Part shown: positions 12,901 to 24,900 of the stretch, piece after piece | How positions within the stretch are numbered: the first letter of the stretch is position 1 | Layout: every line of letters begins with the position of its first letter | Assembly (NCBI GenBank): GCA_020698575.1 | Contig: CM036243.1 | Location: 12,577,903-12,641,902 of the forward strand | DNA length: 64,000 nucleotides | Source: Bostrychus sinensis | Lineage: Eukaryota; Chordata; Actinopteri; Gobiiformes; Eleotridae | Direction of reading: 5' to 3' | Position numbers and translations under genes: made by a program | The notes under the pieces: generated by a model | The model's database searches: none | The model's input: only the letters and a program-made list of their open reading frames with translations | What the model was told of the DNA's origin: nothing

Positions 12901-15900
12901 GTTTATTGATATCAAGAAAAACAGTAACATTTACAGTAAGAAGATATATACCATAATATTTCTACAATACAAGCAGCTCTGTGAAATTTGTATTATTGTG
13001 ATATGGCTAAACTTCTGTGTATTGCGCAGCCCTGACATATACATCCTAGAAAGTCATAATAAATTGCTTTCATTAATTTACCGAATGTTCTTTTAAATGT
13101 TCCATTTTTACATTTTGTTCACCTTCGTATGACCATATCTGATATCACTTAGCGGCCCAGTGTGAAGATAGTGACAGAAAGGGAAAGGAAGTAAAGGTGA
13201 TACCGCAGAACAAAAAGAGGACGATGTAATAATAATGAACAGAGGTGTGAGACTAACTTGTCCTGTAGTTGGCGGAGCTTGTCCTCCTTCTCCTGGAGCT
13301 GGCCTCGCAGGGCTTTGTTAGCTGCCACCTGCCTTGTGACCTCTGAACTGGTGCTCTGGGGGGAGGGCAGAGAGAGCGTGGATTTGTTAATGTGTTGGAG
13401 CCAGCGCGATAAGGGGGTGGGGCTGGTTTTCACGACATGGCTGATGACAGGTCAGGCGCAGCATGCCTCCTCATTAGAACTACAGCAGGAGGGTGGAAGG
13501 TGCTAAAAGAGGTTAAGAGGAAAGCACTATTTTTCAAAGTGGATCAAATGAGGGAAGTAATTAGGGAGGAAATAACTATATTCATTGCTCATTGAGTTTG
13601 TACTGTGTTTAAATATTATAAAATTTGTTCTTATAATTTCGTAATTAGTTGACTAGGCTTTCTTAGCATTAATTCAAGCTGGGTTGAGTCTACAAATAGT
13701 AACAATCATTAAGCATTAGTTAAAATTAAACCAATTTAAATCATATTATCAAGCAAAACAGTTTAAGGAGTTAAGTAGTTGACGTTCCCATTATACAGCC
13801 CTCTTTCTAACAGATCATGAGCATCCATGGTAGCCTTGCTGGGACATCCACACTGTGGAAGTACGCCAAATAATGTTTATGTATTTATCTTTTTAAACCA
13901 ATATTTCCAGATTTTCCTCTTACTGTCCCGTCTGGAGATGTACCAAAATCTGTGATCTAGTGTTCCCAATACCCTCTACATGAGTATAGCTACCTTTCCT
14001 GCTTTTAGTGTAATGAAAAACTTGGACGCATTGTTATCATTGGAGGAAGTATTTAACTTTACATTTTTTATTTAAGTTTAGCTTTTTTGCACAGGTTTTT
14101 TGTGCGTAAAGAGACGTACCCAGAGCTAAAATAAAACACTTTCAATGTACTATGCTTTGTCCACAGGAAAAATGGAGCTTGTGACATTAGTTTTAGAAGA
14201 AACAGTGCTGCTCCCTTTACTTTAGCGGTCACCTGCCCCATCCGGATTTGGGACCAGCAAAATTTGGGGCTACAGTTTTTGGCTTCATGTTGGTAAACTG
14301 AACTCCTAATCCACCACATGAAAGGTGTTGGAACAAATCACAAATGGGCAGCCTACACTCAGAAACAGTGGTAAATGACACAAAAGTACCAAACTAACAA
14401 GGAGGCCCACCAGTTGAACTCTAAATATTCTACTATAGATACGACCACATATTACTAATGATGACTTAGGCCATCAAAAATGACTTTTATAACTAAGAAA
14501 AAACAACTGTCACATTGTAGTTTTCTTCTAAGTTCCTGGTGCAGACAGTGTCTTTGTAGGTCTTTTTCCCCCCAAAACAGACCAGTATATACATTACAGC
14601 GATTATACTGTATACACTACTTACTGATATTGTGTAATGTTAACCCTGTTGTACCTGGTGTACCTTTAATTTGACTACATTAGAGGTCTATCTATCTATC
14701 CAGTTCAGTACAGTCCGTTTTTTCATGTAAACTATTTTTCCTCCTCTTTTAGACACTAAAAGCTATTGTTAGGTGTGATGGCTGCCTTTAAATCACCTCT
14801 GACAAGCTGCTTTTGTCACCTCCGACACTTCAGCACCATTTGCTTTTGAGGAGCAGCATATGGCTCATGATGACAGCTTAGTTTTAGATCACAACTCTGA
14901 TAGATATTCAAACATGCATGTTACTTTAGTTTAAAGGGCCCTTGTGTCTCTTGTGGGTACTGCTCCCGTACAAGCTTTTGACAATACGTTCGCTGAAGAT
15001 GGTGCACCCCCACAGCGCCTCCCTTTTGCTGTCACCTGCCATGACTTCCTCCGCTGCGTGTAATGACAGCTCCAATCTGCTGTGTGACACTGATGAGGCG
15101 GCTGCCGTGAGGGCGAGAATGGCGCGGTACACCTCGCACCTCATTCCCCATGATGTAGGGCACGTCTCTACTGCTAAAGCCCATTTCTCATCTCTCTGAC
15201 AGGTGCCTGCTAATAAGATCAAATGATAAGGAATGCTAATTCATGTCCAAATCACATGCAATTTCAGGTGATCTGAGGTGTAAACTGAAAGGCTGGAGAA
15301 TTTGTTTTTTTATGTTGCTTGATTTAAAACTAGAACTTTGACAGCTTCTTTTAGAGATTCTTAAACTTCTCAAGGACCTGGGGCTGTTAGAAGCAGAGCT
15401 GTAAGTGACTCAGAAATATTGATGTTTAAATAAAACACCAGGGATTTTTCTCTAAAGTTAAAAAAAGCATGTCTACAGTACAGTTATTGCATAACACTTA
15501 TCAGAAAGAATATTTATTAATATTCCATCTTTTGTTCATTGACTCAAGAGTACAGCACTGTGTAAAGTACAATATTCTAATAAAAATTATTAACATTAGA
15601 AATTAAAACAAAAAAGACAAACCAATTATACTGTGAATGTTTGATGTTTAAACTGAAAGTATATTTTTTTTCCTTGTATTTGAGGGAAACTCAGAGCTAG
15701 AAGTTTTTTACATACAGTAGCTTTCAGGGCACAGCGAACTCAAAACATCACAGTATGTGGCTGGTTGCGACAGGAAGGGCATCCAGCTTAAAAACCTGCC
15801 AAAATACCTATTCACTGTGGCGACCCCTGAATGAAAGGGAGCAGCCAAAAGGGACTTTCTATTCAACTGAGACAGAGAAAACAAGGGAGAGACATGGAAC

Positions 15901-18900
15901 AAACCGTCCCAAATAGAACCTAGGCCGTTGCGAGCCACCGACGTGCACTGATAGCTAGTTGAAGGTTATTAGTCCACTTTTAATTTCATGAGCAGTAAAA
16001 AATGAATGGTCCTGTCAACAATTGTGCAAAACCTATTTAAGTTATTATACATACTGTCAAAGTGTATAAAAAAACTAAACAAGAAACTGACTTCACTAGA
16101 GATATATGATAAATAAAACAAATTCATTAACCATGTAATTGTACCCGCACTGTAACACTTCTTACCTTGAGCTTGGCTTGAAGTTGTTTGACCTCAGCCT
16201 CCAGGGCCTGGAGGGCAGGGTCAGGTGGGCTGGGTTTGCCCTGGCATGAGCACTCGGGTTTAACTGGTGCAGCTGGAACTGGTGCAGTTTGATGGGGAAG
16301 TGTTATCTGCCTCCATTGCTCCAGCTCCAACTCCAGAACCTTCTTCTGTTGTTCTACTCCAGCCAGGTCAGAGGTCAGCTTCTGTGGATTGACCGACAGA
16401 CACAATTGGTGGACTAGGCAACTGACATTGCAACTAAAACAAAAGTTTGTGTCTGGTATTAACCAGCAGAAACTTGTAGATAGTCAGACTTGAGATGTAA
16501 TTGGAAAATGAATTTAAAAAGTTATGCAATTTTTAATATGGAAAATTGTATAATCACTTGCATCAAATTGCATACTGATCTGTGAAATAAGATTGTAACT
16601 ATCTATGCATTGTTATAAAAATCCTTAAGGTCTAATAAAATAGCTGTCACTCGCATAGTTCAGAGATGTATTGAGAGTAGTTTAGTCCTGGACTTGAGTT
16701 GAGTAATTGGGCTAATTTTTGAGACTCAGGACTCAACTCAATGCCTTGACTTGGACTGGAGTAATTGTTTTGAAAGCTCATACTCAGACTCGACTCTTTT
16801 CACAAACCAGGACTCATGACATGACTTGAACCTATAAACTAATGACTCAAGATTTAGACTTGAACCCCAGCACTTGTGTGTCACACTTGTGTCTAGTTTT
16901 ACACACAAAATAAGGACAGTTGTGCACTCTATTTAAAAACCAAACACTATTTTCTGTTCTGTTATAAAAAACCTTTATGTAAAATTAATATTCCAATCAC
17001 CCTGCATAGCATTGCACCCTCATAAGTATACTCCTTTTAGTATCTCGACCTGGACTTGCCTTCAATCGGACATCAATTTTTTTTTGGTAAGAGTCTTTCT
17101 TCAAGCGTTAACTCAACTCAGACCAGTCTTAAGTGACTTGGACTCACTGACAGAGTGAGTAACTCAGCACTGTCTAGTCACATAGTGAAACAGCACAAAA
17201 AGAACATTAATAATAATATAAGGGGGCAAAGGAGAAAATTAAAAAATGTTGTGAAACCTTTTTCATGCAGGATAATTGGGGGATGGCATGGTTGCCAAAA
17301 TTGGCTTAAAATGTCCATGTGATGTCACATATAACATTATAGTATTTTGTGAATTGGTACAGTTGGTACAGGAAACAGGACAGATAAAAATGCTCTTTTA
17401 AAATGACATTAACTGACCCAACAACAACATAAGGACAGAGTTTAAATCAGTCTCCTTTCATGCTTTGTCTGTAATTTAAACCCCTTTTTATACTTATTAG
17501 GAGACACATGATTCTGTTGCCAACTCAGTAGGGCCTAATTCTTTGAGTTTGGTATGCATAATAAAGCTATCCACCAGAAAGAGCATGCACTGTGGGGTAA
17601 AGGGAGTTGTGAATTTGGCGAGTCGAGTAGCTGTGTCCAAAGTACAGTAAATCTGTGATTCTACACATAAGCACAACATGAACACTTTTAACCACATGTG
17701 AGGTTTAAAAAAAAGCACTGATTAAGAAAATATAAGGCAGAAACATGTCTCTTCAAGTTGGTTCAATACTGCCACAATTAGTTGATCTGGCTCTGGTATC
17801 ATATCAAACATCAAGCATGCTTAATGGCACAAATAGGAGACATGATACATGAAGATATATGCTGCTCGCTGAGGGGGGGAATACTGCAATACACACAAGT
17901 ACACACACCCGAGTGAAACCGCAGAATCCCTCGGGTTTGGTCGCTGCTCTGCATACATGGAGGTTATTGATATCTGGTTGCTGGCTGACACCTTTTAATA
18001 GAATCCCTCTTGTTTTAGGTTTCCTGAAGAAGAACATGCCTGTTCCCCAGAGTAGGAGAGGAGAAGTAGGATTGATAGAGGGAGAGGGGTGCGAGCTGCA
18101 GTGACAGTGGTGCACGAATTAATAGTGGCATTGATGACACTTCCTGTAAGACAAGCTTTGATTTCACAGGCCATTTTCAGCTGCGGTGAGATGACACTTA
18201 CATGGGCTGAATAATGTCGGTCCATTAGGCCAGGGAGAGAGGACGGGCCTTCTCTTTTTCCTGTGAGTAGTGGTCTGCCTGATCCCGAAGTGATACCCAA
18301 TCATTAACAGGATAAATAAAGAAACCCAGCCTGCTGAATTAGCTGGATCAGCCCAGTGTGAATGAGGACATGCCATACACAGACAAACCAGTAGATATCT
18401 TACTGTAATTATTAATCAATCAATAAACCATGGGAATCTTGGTTTTCAGATTGAGATTTGTTTCAGGAAATGAAGTTTTCACAAATGCCTGTTTCAGGCC
18501 TGGTCTTAGTCCTTGTAACCTCTGTCATGTTGATTATGTTTTTAGTTATTTTTTGGTTGGTTTGTTAGTCTGTTAGCAAGACACTTAAAAAAGTAATAGT
18601 CCAACTTTGGTGACATTTTCAGAGAAGGTCAGTAATGGGCCAAGAAAGAAAGCTCCTGTATCATTGTGAGATAGGGCCACAGACACTTAATCCAGCCACA
18701 AGAGGTTAGTAAACCAAAACAAAGATTAGTTTTAGTAGACTGCATCCTATAGTGAGATGTAAGTTTGCGCTTAATAGTTATGATTGACTAGAAGATTACC
18801 AATTAGAGTCCAGGTCTGGGGACTAGTAAAAATATAGTAATAAATTAAATCGTTTATGCTACTCTATATTTTAGACCACTGCTTTAATGCTTTTTGCACC

Positions 18901-21900
18901 TCTAGGCTATCGCATTACTTGAAAATAACCAGAAATAAAATGCACATAAGTGGTTGGAGCTTGGGAAGCCCCAAATTTGTATGAGGTTAAAGCTTGTATA
19001 TACACTTAATCCTGCTATAATCCCAACCATTTACATGTAAAAGGAGGGTAGGAGATACTATGCTTGAAAAGGTAACACTAGTAAATTTGGATGTCACAGC
19101 ATAATACAAGGTGAAGTGCTGCAGATAATCCAAGCAACCAAATGATCCTCTCTTTGGATGATAAGCATGGCAGCCACATTTCACACATGAGCTAGAGTTG
19201 ACTGTCAAAGCAGCACCTGCTTCATCTGTCACCTGGTTCTAAAGCTTCTTAACCTACCTTTGATGATAATTCAGGTTTATTATGGATTATTGGAAAAAAG
19301 TGGAAGAAAGTATTTGCATCCACAAACTTCAGGCTTGAAAATGCTGTAGCAAAAAGATTGTCATATGTTTTTTTAAGGACACTGCCAGTTGATTAAAAAC
19401 TTTACATAAATAATTTCTATAAATTACAATATTAGCAGAAATATTGTAGTAGTATAACTGAAAAGTAAAAACACATACAGTATTAGATTTAGTACAAATA
19501 GAGTTAAGGATTTTAAGTTTTTTATTTATTGATTTTGTGATATGAATTTGGGTCTTTTTCAGAAGCATCACATGGTGTCACCACAACTAAAGGCAGTAAA
19601 CGAAATATGTAAAGCAAGGTAAACAAACACTCCTGTTTGACATAAAAACTCTTAAAAGTCCTATATTATGGATTTTTTCAGGCTTTTTAAAAAATAATTT
19701 TGCACACCATTCCATTAGTATTTTATGTTTTATACCTTAAAATAATGTATAAATATATTTTTGGGGAGCTGTTACTTTCGATTTGCAGACAATGCTTGGA
19801 TTAGGTGTCTCTCGCCCCCTGATGGTAACAGTGGTGAACGGTGTAGGGGCTTGATAAACATGCAGGAGCCCTTCCTGGGTTCACGCATCTATGTAGTCAT
19901 GAGGGCCCAGAAAAGAGGATTACTCATATCTATATAATATATTTAAATTTAACTACTGAAATAAATAGATTTTTCCACAATATTTTAACTCGTTGTGTGC
20001 CTGTAAACATAAAGACAGAGTTGTATTAACATAAAACAGGCAGAGTATGCGACAAAATATAATCTATAGAGCAAAAAAAAAAAAAAAAAACTGAACAAAA
20101 GAAGTAATTATTAAATGCTTGAGTTGAGATTAGAGTCAGCAAGGGAAGGACAGAATGGCCCAAGCAAGACAGTGCAGCACTAACAACTTTGTGTGAAAGT
20201 GCCATGCTCCTCCTCACATGATGGCCCCTGTGGAGGCTGTCCTAAGCCAATTACCAGCAGAGTTTGAGTTGGAGAGTTGGCTAGGACCGGCTGGAACAAG
20301 TCCAGAGTCCATCACCTCTTGCCCTTTCCAGAGAGGGCAACGAGACCTGGCTTTGACCAGTCAGTGTGCTCCAACTTTCTCTGGCAGAGTGGCATTAATA
20401 CTGCAGCAGCAAAGTGGAAACAAACAGGAAGAAGACAACAACTCCTGTGCCGTCCACTCATTGACACAACAGTGTGTATCTGTGCCTCTACTGCTGTGTC
20501 TAAGGCCTTCCCCGGGCCGCTGCAGTCAGATGCCTGGGAGGGATCATGAGGGCCACTTCCTGGGTAGCAACAATATGAGGGCTCCACTCTGACCTGTGTC
20601 TACAAGTCTGACACACTGTAGCAATAAATATACAGAGACTTGGAAACAGGCATCTAATCAGCTGTCCAGTGTGGCTTCGATAGCAGTTCTCCAACAGACG
20701 TCTCCTTGTGGTTGTCTAGTTTGTGTCTGTCTGTGTCCGCACTGCCAGGACAGGAAAGATACTGTTTAGGGGCCAAAGTGCTTGGTGTTTTATTTATACA
20801 CTGTACCATATCTGAGAGTTTTCTACCTGGAGGCAGGTACTAAATAACTTAATGGGTGTGTGGTAGACCAGTCAGCACACACATCTGAGGAAATAGTGCT
20901 AGTGACAGTGTGGAGAGCTGTTTTTAAAACATTCAACAGGACAACAAAACAGCAGAGGCAGTGAAAGAGTTCTTCTGCTTCATGGCATTGACCTCCACAG
21001 TTGAGAGTAGGCCTGTCAGCTGAACTTATTAAGCATGATAAGGGCAAAGGACCTGCTATTGCTGCTCTCTCGGCCCACAAAAAAAAACAAAAAAAAAAAA
21101 AACAAAGAACAAAGAACAAAGAAAGAAAACTAACAAACTTGCTTATCTTTACAAATGGTCTCTGGTTATTTCCACGCTTCTCCCAAGTTACCTGTGTGAG
21201 CTGCTTGCTGCTGCTTAGTCTCTCCATGAGGGAGCCTGAGCTGCGCCGTGATGATCTTGTTGGCTCGGCGCAGCTCTCGGGCCGAAATCAGAGCATCCTT
21301 CCTGGCACTTCGCAGTATGTTGATGTGACGCTGTAGGGACTGTACACGCTGCTGCAGAGAAGAAGTGGAGCAGTGCTGCATCTTCCTCTTCTTCCTCCAC
21401 CTCCTGTTCTCTCCTCCCTGGTCCCAGGACTCATGCTGTTCATCATCTAACAGGAGGAAGTACATACAGGCGCCTCCGAGTTGACAAGTACAAGAAAAAA
21501 CTCCAAATCCCTATTTAGAAGCTACTGCTGGGAGTGTCTTTGTGTATGCACAAGTGGAAACTGTGATAAATTTAACAACTTGAATGATTAACATTTTACA
21601 TATATAAATAATTCACAAGAGTGAAGTGCTGGGTAAAAAGCTTGTAAACTTCACAGAAACTTGTTTCCGATCAACAGTATGTGAATGTTCTTTTGAATTT
21701 AATTAATAGTCGATTAGGTTTTTGTAGTTTTGCATGGATGAGAAATTAAACTTACCTTGGCTTAGAAGTTGTTTTCTGATGGATTTTGCAAGCAGCTCTC
21801 GAGTCTTTGAAATCTGTGCAGACTGGAGAAGAAAAAGGGAAAATGGTGTTTGCAACAGATTAACAGACTAAATAGTAGAGTTGTACAAACCAAGACTAAA

Positions 21901-24900
21901 TAATGACCAAAGTTTATCAAAGATGCCTTAGCAGTGCAAGACCAGGTTAAAACCAGCACATGTGCATTTCACAATGAATAAGGGGAACAGAAAATTAAAA
22001 TAAAATCCTACACAACACTAAAAGTCCAGTCTTAGAGTGGATCCAGAGTCATAGAGCTACCCTGGGACAGACTGACGTGGCAGCCATACTGCGCCAACAG
22101 CCTCTCCAACCACCAACAAGCAGTGTGTTGGAGTGTCTTGCCCAAGGACACAACAGCAGTGTGAACAGCGGGGAGTGGGGATCAAACCACCAACCATCTG
22201 GTTAGTGGGTGACGGAGTCATAGAACATGTGAGACCAAATTCCCAAAAAAATTTGTGGTATTTAATTGTATAAAAATTGTTTTTGTTTTACAATCTTGTT
22301 TACAATATAAGCTTAACTAATCAGAGTTTCACCTACCTATTATATTATAACACTGACATTATCTAAATCAGTGGTTCTCAACTGGTCTGGCTTAGGACCC
22401 CCCATCAATCTATAATGACAAGCCGTGACCCAAAAAAGAGTGATTTCAGATAGTTTAATATCAGAATGTCATAGTCTGCAAAATAAAAAAAGAACACATT
22501 TAAAGATAAACCAAGCAAGTGGCAATGCCAGAGTGGACCATCGCCTTCTCCACTCACTTAGCTGCATTTTCATTTACCACTCCTCACGTCAGTAACTTCA
22601 GCCTTTTTAACACTCACTACAACATTATAAGTGTTAACAAAGGCATTACAGAACTAGAATTTCTGGCTTTTGTTTGGTTTCCTCTATACATCTTATGTCC
22701 CATACTTTTAATATATATATATTTTTTATTACTGTCAAACTTATTTATATATTTTTTCCTGGCCAAGGCCCGCGACCCACTGAAAACAGTTCCGCGATCC
22801 ACTTTTGGGTCCTGACCCACTGGTTGAGAATCACTCATCTAAATAGCCTGGCACCTACTTTTTGAGCTCCCTCCCACCACTTGAGAATGCAGGGTTGAAC
22901 TGATCAAATTGCTTAATGTCCTGATCACCTTGAAAATCAGAACATTTAAAATTATAAATGCTACAATACAGTTTTACACACCAAGAGAATCCCATGCCTT
23001 GGCAAAATCAGGTGACAAGTGTTTAATCTAACATAACTGGTGACATGTCGTGCTTTCCAGAACGCGGCTCATAATGACACGATGATCACAGGGTACACTG
23101 TGTTTAACGCAACCAGACAAATCATGTGCAGCTTTAATAATTCACCTGAGCATGTTCAACCAATTTCAACTCCAGCACTTCCTGAAGCGGATATCACTCC
23201 TGACACATGCTCGCAACGCTACCCTTGTTCAATAACTGTCTATAAGCCCCGATTCATTCATATGGCATGCATGTGTGCTTATAAGTGCCCATACATGTGT
23301 GACACCTCCCAACTGCTCCAGCGTTTGTAGTGACATCAAAGGAGACCCATTGCGGCCCTCCTTCCTGCTTCTCTGTTCGAAGGTCAGGTAGGATTTGATC
23401 AGTGCCAGGTTTGATCACACGGTGCCTCGCGGAAAGATAGAGGAGACAAGAGCTTTGGTTTGTGACATGGGGCTGGGGGTTGTCACGGCAATGAGCCCGG
23501 GAGGAGCTGATAGGCATGTTTAGTCGAAACAGGAATGAGGAAACTAAAGGGGATCAGCTGCAAGAGTGAGCCAGCTCAAGGTCTATTACTGCAACAGCGA
23601 GCATTTCCTACTCTGTTACCTTGGTTCTCTCTCAAATAGAAAATGGAAGACAATAAGAAAAAACTGCACTTTTTCCAAAGCTTTCCTTTTTTGGCTCTTC
23701 TTGATTGATAAGTCTGTCTGGAGTTTAGGAAACAGCTGTCTGTGGATAACTTGGGCGCTCTATATCTAGCTTTTTCAGAATGTGGTGTTATGTGCAAATG
23801 TAGTTTCCCTTGATATGTGTTTATTACAAGCAAAACAGTTGATTGCACTTTTCTGGAACAGTACTTTTGTGGAAGGCAAAGACTTATCTGAGGACAAAGA
23901 GGACATCTAAAGATAACTTTATAAAAGGATGAGACCTGCCTAAAAGCAGATATTTAAGCCTGTGAATATTTGACCTTGTATCACTTGTTTACAAATTATA
24001 CAGGTGTGCATCTGAGAGGGGTGTATGTTTGTTTTTGTATGTCAGTTAAAACTTCAAACAATAAATACACTGATGGGGAAAAAAAGTAATTTCCCTCTCG
24101 AAACACACTCTGTGGGCAAGTTATTGTGAATGATACATGCTTGTCACTACAAATGGAAAAAAAAAAGTAGATAAAGAAAGACACACACAAGACCACACTA
24201 TCTAAATTTGTTTGTAAGATATAAAACAATTAGGGGTGTAACAATACAGTAACTGTCGATTTTTTTTTTTTTTACCTACAATACAACTATATCGATACAC
24301 ATGACCTTTTATCAATTGATATCGTTTTCTAGGAGGTGTATATTAATATACATGGAATATCAGTCAATAATATCAGAAAATATCGATATTAGAAATTTGC
24401 ATGTTAAAATAAAACCAGATACAGCTTTTTGAATGTAATTTTTGTGTTTTTAATGAAATAAAATGTTATATTCAACTTTTCCTCATTCTCTGTCTGCTGG
24501 ACAAAATCAACCCCGGGCACGATGCTACATTTGAGAGTAAACGTTTATGATTTTTGGAAAAAAGTTGCTGTATCGATTATTGATATGAAGCTGTTGAATC
24601 GTATCAAATCATATCGTTCCAAATTAGCCAATATCGTTCTTGAATCATATTAAAGCACTTAACCGATACGTATCGTATCATTGCCAAATCGTATTGTTGC
24701 AAACAACAACAGATCCTGATAATAGAAATAAAAGGAGAAGTTCAAAGTCTGTCACCAATTAATTATAATGGATTTACACAAGACAATGTAACTGTAAGTT
24801 TTAGGCCGAATTGAGAAAATATTGAAATCTTGGCTCTGAGTGGAAAATGCCCACACCTAATGTAAGCCGACTGACCATTATTGACAAAAATCTCAAAGGA

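Noticed and set aside
12548..13040. Possible DNA transposon between GTAGCTACGTCCACAC and GCAGCCCTGA
   Set aside because: The two ends are not inverted repeats of each other and no target duplication was found.
16381..16388. Strong-looking acceptor CCACAG directly before KLTSDLAG
   Set aside because: Using it leaves the upstream exon (ending ACAG|GTAACT, phase 1) out of frame; the acceptor at 16414-16416 fits.
18202..18260. Possible extra cntln exon (59 nt, CACAG acceptor, CAT|GTAAGT donor)
   Set aside because: Phases could fit, but the peptide (GKREGPSSLPGLMDRHYSAH) has no similarity to centlein and no need exists for it.
19258..19343. Possible extra cntln exon (86 nt, CTACAG acceptor, CAAAG|GTAGGT donor, correct phases, open)
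   Set aside because: The encoded Phe/His-rich peptide is unlike centlein and non-helical, and it is not needed once the distal acceptor of the next exon is used.
20823..21336. Open frames on both strands overlapping exon 21192-21446
   Set aside because: They are shadow frames of the real coding exon and of an A-rich run; codon pattern and phase support only the cntln frame.
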